DNA from: Chloroflexota bacterium
GTDB taxonomy: Bacteria > Chloroflexota > Dehalococcoidia > Lucifugimonadales > UBA3495
Direction: 5' to 3'
Length of the DNA: 42,376 nucleotides
Assembly (NCBI GenBank): GCA_026710825.1
Contig: JAPOQH010000097.1
Location: forward strand, 1-42,376
Shown: piece by piece, positions 1 to 6,360 of the stretch
How positions within the stretch are numbered: position 1 is the stretch's first letter
How the letters are laid out: every line of letters begins with the position of its first letter
Made by a program: the position numbers and the translations under genes
The notes under the pieces: model-generated
Seen by the model: only the letters and a program-made list of their open reading frames with translations
The model's database searches: none
What the model was told of the DNA's origin: nothing

Positions 1-93
1 AACGCGACCATCGTGACCGGCAACGCGGGGCGGGGCGGTCTGCATGACGCCGGCACTGCCATCCTGGAGGGCCGCATCGCGGCCACCGGCCCC
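1..93 (+). pseudogene. Amidohydrolase N-terminal fragment (cut by the left window edge)
   Basis: Reading frame 1 opens at the window edge and encodes a stretch typical of the N-terminal beta-strand of metal-dependent amidohydrolases: an NATIVTG start, then an LHDA segment and a GRIAATGP turn. Its ATG would lie before base 1. After base 93 the frame runs into C/G homopolymers and no family sequence follows, so this is a fragment. The same domain start appears in inverted orientation at 290-156; 20 of 31 residues agree between the two copies. It could be a real truncated paralogue or one arm of an assembly or amplification chimera. The family call rests on a short match. Confidence 0.5.
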
Positions 94-165
94 CCCCCCC
101 ACCCGGGGCAGGCGAGCCCCCCGCCCCCCGCGCCTCCCCCCCCCGGGGCGCGGGGCCCCCCCTGC
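90..165. repeat. C/G homopolymer-rich low-complexity stretch
   Basis: This segment consists almost entirely of C and G runs, including an uninterrupted run of 11 C at 90-100 and several runs of 5-10 further on. It sits exactly between two opposed amidohydrolase fragments. Such composition is unlike the rest of the window and is a common place for sequencing or assembly errors, so base calls here should not be trusted. Confidence 0.75.
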
Positions 166-290
166 CGCCCTTCCGCCGTTGGCCCCATGGACGCGATCCG
201 GTCGTCCGCGATGGCGATGGCGGCATCGTGCAGAACGGTGCGGCCTGCGTCGCCGGTCACCACGGTCGCGTTGGCGATGACGGTCGTCAT
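156..290 (-). CDS. Amidohydrolase family protein, N-terminal part only
   Basis: An ATG at 290-288 begins MTTVIANATVVTGDAG and continues to ASMGPTAEG, the usual first strands of an amidohydrolase-superfamily enzyme (metal-dependent hydrolysis of C-N or related bonds). The gene lies 49 bases downstream of the MFS transporter on the same strand, so it was probably the next gene of that operon. Recognisable sequence stops near base 156, where the C/G homopolymer tract begins. The frame stays open to the window edge but encodes nonsense there. The metal-binding HxH and later ligands are not present, so substrate cannot be inferred. The gene is probably intact in the organism and lost here to a contig-end artefact. 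Confidence 0.6.
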
Positions 291-339
291 GTCCTCTCCT
301 CCGCCACGTTTCGAGAGCGGATCCCGCTCCCGTAGTCGG

Positions 340-1746
340 TCAGTCGTCGCCGCCGCCCGTGCCGGCCGCCGCCGCGACGGGCCGCGCCGTACCGCGGAAG
401 TAGATGTCCCGCCAGAAGCCGCTGCCGACCACGGTGCCAAGAACCACCAGGGTGAACGCGGCGCCGGCGACCGCCATGACGTTCCCCGCCGGCCACAAGT
501 CCGCCAGTCGCCCGTACAGCAGGTTGGCGAAGGCCATGCTCCCGCCGATGTGCATGGAGTAGGCCGCGGAGACCCGCCCCCGAATGTCGTCAGGCACCAC
601 CGACTGGATGACGGTGTGGGTGATGGTCATGAAGCCGGCCGTGCCCAGGCCCATCATGATTGCGGCGATCATGGAAATGCCGGTTTGAGATGACAGTCCC
701 ATTCCGATGGGCGTCAGGCTGCTGGTGAATCCCAGGAACAGGAACATTCTCCCACGCGTCATGTGGTTGACTATGCCGCCCACGAACAGAGACGAGAACA
801 GGGCGCCGATACCGAGTGCGGCCATCAGGGCGTAAACGTCGTTTGCGTTGAATGTGATCCCGTCGGGAGAGAGCTTTTCCAACGCCAGCGGCGGCAGCAT
901 GGACTCGAAGGACATCACCAGCACGCAGTGCGCCAACGCCATCATGAGGATCCCGAAGACCAGTGGCGTGGTGTAGATATAAGAGAATCCGGCGGCGGCG
1001 TTGGACCAGAAGCTGCGGCTGCGATTTATAACTCCCGTAGATACCGTCCTGACGTTGAGGGCGGATATCAAAGCCGCCAGGTAAAACACCGCGCACGACC
1101 AGAACACTATGGCGGAAGTTCCCATGGTGAGCGCCAGGTTCTGAAGGGAGAATGAAAATCCTCCGGATCCGAAAATGGCGCTGCCGCCCACCGTTACGGA
1201 AATCGCCAACAGGATGGCCGGACCCACGGCGCGCGACCCCTGCTGCATCGCCTGGTTCAGCGCCACCGCGTTGGGCAGACGCTCCCGGTCCACGAGGTTG
1301 GGTGTCAAGGATTGCGATGCGGTCATCTGCGTGGAACGCAATGTCCCGTTCACCACCGCCAGCATCACCACGTACCACGGGTTGCTGATGCCAATCATCA
1401 CCAGGATGGCCATGACGGACGCCTGGGCAATTTGCAGCACGTACACCTGCTGCAACAGGGTTTTGCGGGTCATCTTGTCGGCCAGGTAGCCGATGAACGG
1501 CGTGGCGAAAAAACGCGGCGACATGGCCGCGAAAGTGATCAGACCGACCCACAGACCCTGCGTGCCCTGCAACTCGGGGATACCGTACACCCACGCTCCC
1601 CGCGCCACGATCAGCGCCCAGGCGCCGCTGCTGCTGCACAGCGTGGAAAAGGCGAGGAAACGAAAATCCCGGAACACCAGCGCCGCCAGGAACCGGTGCG
1701 CCCTCTGCGCGAAAAAGTTTCGTTGCGGGGCCGCGTTTGTTGACAT
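340..1746 (-). CDS. MFS transporter of the EntS/MFS_3 type
   Basis: This 468-residue protein is a major facilitator superfamily permease with about eleven to twelve hydrophobic segments. The best match by eye is the MFS_3 group (EntS-like exporters). Landmarks are the N-terminal FRDFRFLAFSTL segment, the loop GYLADKMTRKTLLQ after the second helix (the MFS signature region), and ADDIRGRVSAAY-like sequence (here PDDIRGRVSAAYSMH) late in the protein. The ATG at 1746 is preceded by an AGGAG at a suitable distance. It is followed on the same strand by the amidohydrolase start. Substrate is unknown; a small-molecule efflux role is the family default. The second MFS protein at 27705-28934 is of the same type. 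Confidence 0.85.
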   Translation of the reverse strand: MSTNAAPQRNFFAQRAHRFLAALVFRDFRFLAFSTLCSSSGAWALIVARGAWVYGIPELQGTQGLWVGLITFAAMSPRFFATPFIGYLADKMTRKTLLQQVYVLQIAQASVMAILVMIGISNPWYVVMLAVVNGTLRSTQMTASQSLTPNLVDRERLPNAVALNQAMQQGSRAVGPAILLAISVTVGGSAIFGSGGFSFSLQNLALTMGTSAIVFWSCAVFYLAALISALNVRTVSTGVINRSRSFWSNAAAGFSYIYTTPLVFGILMMALAHCVLVMSFESMLPPLALEKLSPDGITFNANDVYALMAALGIGALFSSLFVGGIVNHMTRGRMFLFLGFTSSLTPIGMGLSSQTGISMIAAIMMGLGTAGFMTITHTVIQSVVPDDIRGRVSAAYSMHIGGSMAFANLLYGRLADLWPAGNVMAVAGAAFTLVVLGTVVGSGFWRDIYFRGTARPVAAAAGTGGGDD

Positions 1747-2190
1747 GTGGCGTCTCCTGCCGCGTCCAGGAACCCGTGCGCAGCGGCGGGTGCGGCTGCC
1801 GAACGTACATCGCGCGGCATCAGGGCGGCTGCCGTCGTGATCTGCGGTTTACCAGGCGGTTATGGGCGCATTGTACCCCACCGCAGCATTGGATGGGGTC
1901 GACGACACAGCCCGCGTCATAACTGGCCCCGGTCGATACACCGTGTCGAATCCCAAATCTCAGCGGTGGGTTTCCAGCCCCGCCCACCCTCTAACGTCGA
2001 CCGGTTCCCTCATGGTGCGGCGGGTCCGCATCTGCCGACAGCCGGGTCGCGGCTCCAATGCCGAGTGGGAACAAGGTCCAACTGCTTGAGGTTGGCCTTG
2101 TGGTTCTTGACATCGTAGCGGGGGCGAAAATTCCTTTCGCCCCCCTGTAGTTGCCCGTCCGGACCGTCTCCCGATTCCCCGATAGATGGA
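1747..2190. other. Intergenic region, 444 bases
   Basis: No coding sequence is convincing here. It must hold the promoter of the leftward MFS gene; a TACAAT that could act as a -10 box lies at 1875-1870 on the minus strand, without a recognisable -35. A strong hairpin at 2120-2144 belongs to the end of the neighbouring propeller gene. Confidence 0.6.
2120..2144 (-). terminator. Hairpin downstream of the Asp-box propeller gene
   Basis: A perfect 10-bp inverted repeat (GGGGGCGAAA at 2120-2129, TTTCGCCCCC at 2135-2144) with a 5-base loop lies 46 bases beyond the stop of the 2191-3162 gene. There is no U-run after it, so it may act as a 3'-end stabiliser or a factor-assisted terminator. Confidence 0.5.
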
Positions 2191-3162
2191 TCAGTTGGGG
2201 ACCCACACCATCGCGCCGATTTCAGTGAACTCGCGGTTGACCTTCTCCCACGAGTCTCCGGCGTCGCTGCTGGAGTACAACTCGCCCATGAGGCTGGAAG
2301 CCAGCACGACATCCGGATCCGCGGCATGCGTGGCGAAGCCCCAGATGTTGGAATTGGGCTCCACCGGCAGGGGCCGCCGCTCCCAGGATTTCCCGGCATC
2401 CACGGATCGCTGCACCGCCCCCGCGCCGCCGATCGCCGTGTCGCCCACGCCCGCGAAAATCACGTTGGGGTCATTGGGCTTGACGGCGATGCCGCGGCTG
2501 TACGGCAGCACAAATTGATCGGTGGTCACCACGGACTGCCAACTTTCGCCCATGTCCGTCGTGGAGTAGATCTCCCGGGGCGTGCTGGCAATCACCCGAT
2601 TCGGCTCACCCTGGCTGATGGCCATGCCGTGGATGTCGGGGTGCACGCCGCCCTCAACGTGGGTCCAGGTGTCCCCGCCGTCCAGGCTGCGGTACACTCC
2701 GTCGACCTCCACGCCAGCCCACACCGTGCGGTGGTCCTTGGGATCCACCACCAGCATGGTCACCATGGGCGGCCCGATGTGGCACTCCTGCGCCATCTGC
2801 ACCGACAGCCTCGACCAACTTTCGCCTCCGTCCCGCGTGCGGAACAGCGCCGCCGGCTTGATGCCCACGAAGACGGTCTCGGTGTCCTCAGGGTCGATGG
2901 CTATCGACCAGATGGGCATGCCATCCATGGGCGACCAGAGCTTTTCCCAGGTCGCGCCCCGGTCCTCGCTGCGGTACACGCCATTGTCGGCCCCGGCCAA
3001 GATGCGGCTGGGGTTGTCGGGATATGCCGCCATCGCCCTGACCTGGCTGCCCAGCGGGAACGGGTCCCTGATCCGGGTCCAGTTGTCGCCGCCGTCCGGG
3101 CTGTGCCAAACGCCGCCGCCGAAACCGGTCGCGCCCACGCAGATGCTGTAATTCTTGCTCAT
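2191..3162 (-). CDS. WD40/YVTN/BNR-like beta-propeller protein with Asp-box repeats
   Basis: The 323-residue protein carries seven Asp-box type repeats (S-x-D-x-G-x-x-W): SPDGGDNW, SEDRGATW, TRDGGESW, SLDGGDTW, TTDMGESW, SVDAGKSW and SSDAGDSW, spaced as one per blade. This predicts a seven-bladed propeller of the BNR/sortilin/photosystem-stability-factor type. No signal peptide is seen (it starts MSKNYSICVG), so it should be cytoplasmic. The sialidase catalytic residues cannot be assigned, and no glycosidase activity is claimed. The ATG is preceded by a near-perfect ribosome site (AGGAGGTGA at about 3170-3178). It is the last gene of a probable VOC-lactonase-propeller operon with 49-base gaps. 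Confidence 0.8.
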   Translation of the reverse strand: MSKNYSICVGATGFGGGVWHSPDGGDNWTRIRDPFPLGSQVRAMAAYPDNPSRILAGADNGVYRSEDRGATWEKLWSPMDGMPIWSIAIDPEDTETVFVGIKPAALFRTRDGGESWSRLSVQMAQECHIGPPMVTMLVVDPKDHRTVWAGVEVDGVYRSLDGGDTWTHVEGGVHPDIHGMAISQGEPNRVIASTPREIYSTTDMGESWQSVVTTDQFVLPYSRGIAVKPNDPNVIFAGVGDTAIGGAGAVQRSVDAGKSWERRPLPVEPNSNIWGFATHAADPDVVLASSLMGELYSSSDAGDSWEKVNREFTEIGAMVWVPN

Positions 3163-3211
3163 GGCAACATCACCTCCTCAGTTCGTTGTAATGCCTCCGG
3201 ATGACGGAAAA

Positions 3212-4237
3212 TCAACCGTTCAACTCCGTGATCGAAATCCAGCCCGGGCCCTCGCCCAGCGGATGGGTCGCCAGCCGGGTGATCTCACCCGATTCGCCGT
3301 CGACGCCGAAGATAGCCATCTGGCCGGAATCCTGGCCGGCGGAGTAGAGGAACTTGTCCTGCAGGTCCAGGCACAGGGCATTGGGCCTCGGCTCCGATTG
3401 GACGATGCCGTTGGATGTCAACGCGCCCGTCGCCGCGTCCAGCGTGTAGCAGGCGATGCTGTCATGCCCGCGATTGGGCGCATACAGGAACCGCCCCGAC
3501 GACGTGACCTGGATCTGGGAGCAGGTGTTCCTCTCCTCGAATCCCTCCGGCGGCAGGGTGGTGACCGTCTGGGACAGCGAGAGGGTGCCGTTGGACGTGT
3601 CCAGGTCATAAGCGCTCACGCTGCACCCCTGCTCGTTGGAGAAGTAGAGCACGTCCAGCGACGGGTGGAAGCAGAAGTGCCTCGGCCCCAGGAATTCCTC
3701 CGGATCCACGGTCGCCGGCGAGTTGGGCGTGATCTGCCCGGTGTTCTCGTCGAACCGGAACTGCCAGATGGAGTTCGGCCCGTTGCCCGCGATGTGCGGC
3801 ACGAACGCGTAGGTGTTGGTGGGATCGGTCTGCATGGCGTGCGCGCCCGTAGCCGTGTCCAACTGCACGACCGGATCGCCGCCCACCGAGCCGTCATCCC
3901 CAATCGGATGCACAGCCACGCGCGCGCCCTGGTAGTAGGAGGACAGCACGAACTTGCCATTGCGGTCAGTGGCTACGTACACCGGCCAGGCGTCCAGCGC
4001 GATGGACCCGTTGCGAGTCAACCCGCCGTTGGCCTGATCGATCTCGAAACTCACCAACTGCGTGATCTCCCGGCAACCCACGTAAAGGAACCGCCGGTCG
4101 GGGCTGATCGCCATGGTGAACGGCCCGCCGTCGACGGGCACGTCATGTTGCAGCGTCAGTCCGCCGCTATCGGGATCAATGGTGAACACCGAGATCTTAT
4201 TGTCTCCCTGCACGGCGACATACATGTAATAAGGCAT
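3212..4237 (-). CDS. Lactonase family protein (6-phosphogluconolactonase-like propeller)
   Basis: The 341-residue protein matches the PF10282 lactonase propeller family. It has repeated blades of the pattern ISVFTIDPDSGGL, VSFEIDQANGGL, IWQFRFDENTGQI, VSAYDLDTSNGTL, IACYTLDAATGAL and MAIFGVDGESGEI, each followed by FLYVG-like strands. Members hydrolyse sugar lactones (6-phosphogluconolactone, or the muconate lactonase-like relatives). It begins MPYYMYVAVQGDNK with no leader, so it is cytoplasmic. A GAGGAG ribosome site precedes the ATG. It sits between a VOC protein and an Asp-box propeller, 49 bases from each, suggesting a small catabolic operon. The substrate is not shown by the sequence. 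Confidence 0.82.
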   Translation of the reverse strand: MPYYMYVAVQGDNKISVFTIDPDSGGLTLQHDVPVDGGPFTMAISPDRRFLYVGCREITQLVSFEIDQANGGLTRNGSIALDAWPVYVATDRNGKFVLSSYYQGARVAVHPIGDDGSVGGDPVVQLDTATGAHAMQTDPTNTYAFVPHIAGNGPNSIWQFRFDENTGQITPNSPATVDPEEFLGPRHFCFHPSLDVLYFSNEQGCSVSAYDLDTSNGTLSLSQTVTTLPPEGFEERNTCSQIQVTSSGRFLYAPNRGHDSIACYTLDAATGALTSNGIVQSEPRPNALCLDLQDKFLYSAGQDSGQMAIFGVDGESGEITRLATHPLGEGPGWISITELNG

Positions 4238-4286
4238 GGTTTGCTCCTCGCGGTTGGGTTGCGGGATTGGTCATACTGCGCGGGCA

Positions 4287-4742
4287 TCACCCCGTGGGCG
4301 GGCCGAAGCCGGGATTTCGGGCCCATACCATGCCGTTGGGGTCGTGGGCGATGTCGACCGTATTGCCCTTGGAGTCGCGCAGGCCCATCGGGTGCTGCAC
4401 CAGTTCGATCATGTTGCCGTCAGGGTCCTTGATGTAGGTCGAATGAACGTTGGCATACTCACGGACCGAGGGCCTGCTGTACTCCACGCCCAGCGCGTCC
4501 AGGTTGGCGATCATCTCGTCCCAGTCGGCAATCTCCACTGCGAAGTGCCCCGACGGGTTGGGGTTAGGCGTGAATGTACTGTGAATTTCCCCGTTGCCGA
4601 TGCGGAGTTGTAGTTGCCGTTGGTTTAGCTCCGGACCGCGGTCCAGGAATTCCGCCCCGAACACGTTCTCGTACCATTCCCTGCTGCGTTCCTTGTCGCT
4701 GATCTCGATGTTGATGTGCTGAATCATCGTAACTCTTGACAT
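4287..4742 (-). CDS. VOC (glyoxalase/extradiol dioxygenase fold) protein
   Basis: Starting at the ATG at 4742 (MSRVTMIQH) the protein has 151 residues; an upstream GTG at 4769 would add nine residues but lacks a ribosome site, while AAGGGG precedes the chosen ATG. The fold shows two beta-alpha-beta-beta-beta modules. The three expected metal ligands are visible: His in QHINIEI, His in GHFAVEI and Glu in GNMIELVQH, with the DPDGN turn just before the last. This supports an active metal-dependent lyase, isomerase or dioxygenase of unknown substrate. It is the first gene of the VOC-lactonase-propeller group and has a possible -10 box (TATACT) 72 bases upstream. Confidence 0.8.
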   Translation of the reverse strand: MSRVTMIQHINIEISDKERSREWYENVFGAEFLDRGPELNQRQLQLRIGNGEIHSTFTPNPNPSGHFAVEIADWDEMIANLDALGVEYSRPSVREYANVHSTYIKDPDGNMIELVQHPMGLRDSKGNTVDIAHDPNGMVWARNPGFGPPTG

Positions 4743-4813
4743 GATTTCGCCCCTTTTCGCTGCTGGCACCTCAGCGATTATCGGATTTCATCACGGATGA
4801 TACTGTGGGCGCG

Positions 4814-4819
4814 AGTATA
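4814..4819 (-). promoter_or_regulatory. Possible -10 box for the VOC-lactonase-propeller operon
   Basis: TATACT on the minus strand, 72 bases before the chosen VOC start. No good -35 is seen at 16-18 bases, so this is a weak call. Confidence 0.3.
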
Positions 4820-5007
4820 GCACTGTCCAGTCCGGCGCAAGCCTGTTTCAGGACCGGCGCGTGGACAGCCGGGAGGCGGTTCCTGCTGCGAGACGCTGGC
4901 GCTCAGTCAACCACGCGGCGTGCACAACCGCACCAACCACTTGATGGCGTCGTCGCGTCTCATCCTGACGTCGAACGCTTTCCTGACCCCTGGCAGCGAC
5001 GACTCCC

Positions 5008-5045
5008 AAAAAGCAGCCCTGCGGACAACAGCGCCGCAGGGCTGC
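5008..5045 (-). terminator. Intrinsic terminator of the alpha/beta hydrolase gene
   Basis: A perfect 12-bp stem (GCAGCCCTGCGG at 5013-5024, CCGCAGGGCTGC at 5034-5045) with a 9-base loop lies 13 bases after the hydrolase stop. On the minus strand it is followed at once by a run of five T (5012-5008). Stem plus T-run is the classical rho-independent form and separates the hydrolase from the operon at 2.2-4.7 kb. Confidence 0.85.
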
Positions 5046-5057
5046 CAACCGTCGGGT

Positions 5058-5933
5058 TTACCCGAGTTGCTGGCGTATGAACGACGCCATCAGTTCCAGC
5101 GCCTCTTGAGCCAACGGGGTGGACGCATCCTCCAGGATCCTTTCTCCCGATCCCTCGAATACCTTGAAATCAAGCTGCCCGCCGGCATTGCGGTATTGGG
5201 AGATGAACTCTTCCAGGTCGGGACGAGGGTGCGCCTCCTCGTAGGTGCGGGCCAGGCACAGCGTGGGCGGTAGTTCCGTACGCTCGCCGGCGGCCAGCAT
5301 GCGAGCCGGCGCGGCTGCCGCCATGGCCTCCTCGGTCTCCCAGTACAGATCGTGCATGGGTACCACGCGCTCGGCCATCCCCGCTGGCGGCGTGCAGTCG
5401 TCGCGCAGCCCCTTGGCGTACCGGTAGCGGCCCAGCGGATCGATCACGGGAGACGCCATGATGACGCAAGCCAAAGACCCGTCAATTCCGGTCGCGCCGT
5501 TGGCGGAAGGTATTGATGCGTAGCGCGGATCATTTGGACACATGCCCAGCAGCATGGCCTGGTGCGCGCCACTGGAGGTGCCCATCGCGCCGACGCTGCC
5601 CTGGATGCCATTCCAGCTTTCCGCCTGCGCCTTGCACCAGCGGATCCCGTAGTTAATATCCGCGAACGACCCGGGATAGGATGCGACCGGAGGAGCCCGA
5701 AAATCCAGCGCCGCCACGATCACGCCCTTCCTGGCCAAAGCTTCGTTGGCCCCGTTTCCGATGAGGCGGTCTCCTCTCACCCAGGCGCCGCCGTGCAACT
5801 CCACCATGATCGGGAACGGCCCGTCGCCAAGAGGTCTGAACACTCTCGCCAGCAACGGCGTATCGCCGTGGCGAAGATATTCCACATCCTGGACTTCCAC
5901 TTCATAGGTTGTTTCCTGCTTGCTGGTAACCAT
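5058..5933 (-). CDS. Alpha/beta hydrolase (esterase/lipase-like), catalytic His not evident
   Basis: This 291-residue protein has the hormone-sensitive-lipase/carboxylesterase type oxyanion motif HGGAW at 47-51 and the nucleophile elbow GTSSG at 118-122 (Ser120). There is no signal peptide, so it is cytoplasmic. The C-terminal segment where the family normally has Asp-x2-H...HGF reads FEGSGERILED (about residues 262-272) and contains no histidine; the nearest is in EEAHPRPD further upstream. It may use a displaced histidine, or be a non-hydrolytic or altered enzyme. The ATG has GGAGG six bases upstream. A -10 box at 6022-6017 and a terminator at 5045-5008 make it a single-gene transcript. Confidence 0.78.
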   Translation of the reverse strand: MVTSKQETTYEVEVQDVEYLRHGDTPLLARVFRPLGDGPFPIMVELHGGAWVRGDRLIGNGANEALARKGVIVAALDFRAPPVASYPGSFADINYGIRWCKAQAESWNGIQGSVGAMGTSSGAHQAMLLGMCPNDPRYASIPSANGATGIDGSLACVIMASPVIDPLGRYRYAKGLRDDCTPPAGMAERVVPMHDLYWETEEAMAAAAPARMLAAGERTELPPTLCLARTYEEAHPRPDLEEFISQYRNAGGQLDFKVFEGSGERILEDASTPLAQEALELMASFIRQQLG

Positions 5934-6360
5934 CTAAAACCTCCGCAACGGCTTTCGTAGCAACTTGGTGTCATGCGGCAGACTCGCCACACTCGCTATC
6001 GCCAATATTCGACCGGATTATACAAGCCCGTTGAACTCGGAATAAGTGGCTGCATCACCCGCTAACGCCCGGCTCCGGATAATTAGTGAAAAATTGTGAA
6101 CGGGCCGCGCCGCTTGTGAAAACCTCGTGAAAAAACAGTTTGGCCGGCGTCCAGTCCGTTTATTGCCCACCCCAACGGATAGTAGTATGACGCAAGTAGT
6201 GTCCCAAACCATGGGGGGATCTGAGTTGGAAATGCACGGCGGTTTCTGCGCTCGCGGAATGTTTCCTGCGGTGGTTACCCGCACCAATCCCGGTTCTCCA
6301 TCGTGACCGGGTAATTGATTCAAATGGGCTGTCCTACATACCCCCAGACTCACGAGGACG
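5934..6360. other. Divergent promoter region, 427 bases
   Basis: Lies between the leftward hydrolase and the rightward kinase/regulator fusion. Minus strand: TATAAT at 6022-6017 serves the hydrolase. Plus strand: TTGCCC (6163-6168), 17 bases, TATGAC (6186-6191) is a possible promoter for the fusion gene, leaving a long leader of about 165 bases. I see no gene or clear hairpin. Confidence 0.5.
6017..6022 (-). promoter_or_regulatory. -10 box of the alpha/beta hydrolase gene
   Basis: A perfect TATAAT on the minus strand, about 84 bases before the ATG at 5933. The -35 position has only a weak TTATTC at 17 bases. The same GTATAAT word occurs before three other leftward genes of the window. Confidence 0.5.

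Noticed and set aside
590..1810. 406-codon minus-strand frame
   Set aside because: Overlaps the MFS gene in another frame and is Arg/Pro/His-rich with no membrane segments.
3155..4432. 425-codon plus-strand open frame
   Set aside because: It is antisense to the lactonase gene, is rich in Arg/His/Val from high GC, and has no family pattern.
4742..4769. GTG at 4769 as the VOC start
   Set aside because: It lacks a ribosome site and adds nine residues outside the family fold; the ATG at 4742 has AAGGGG upstream.
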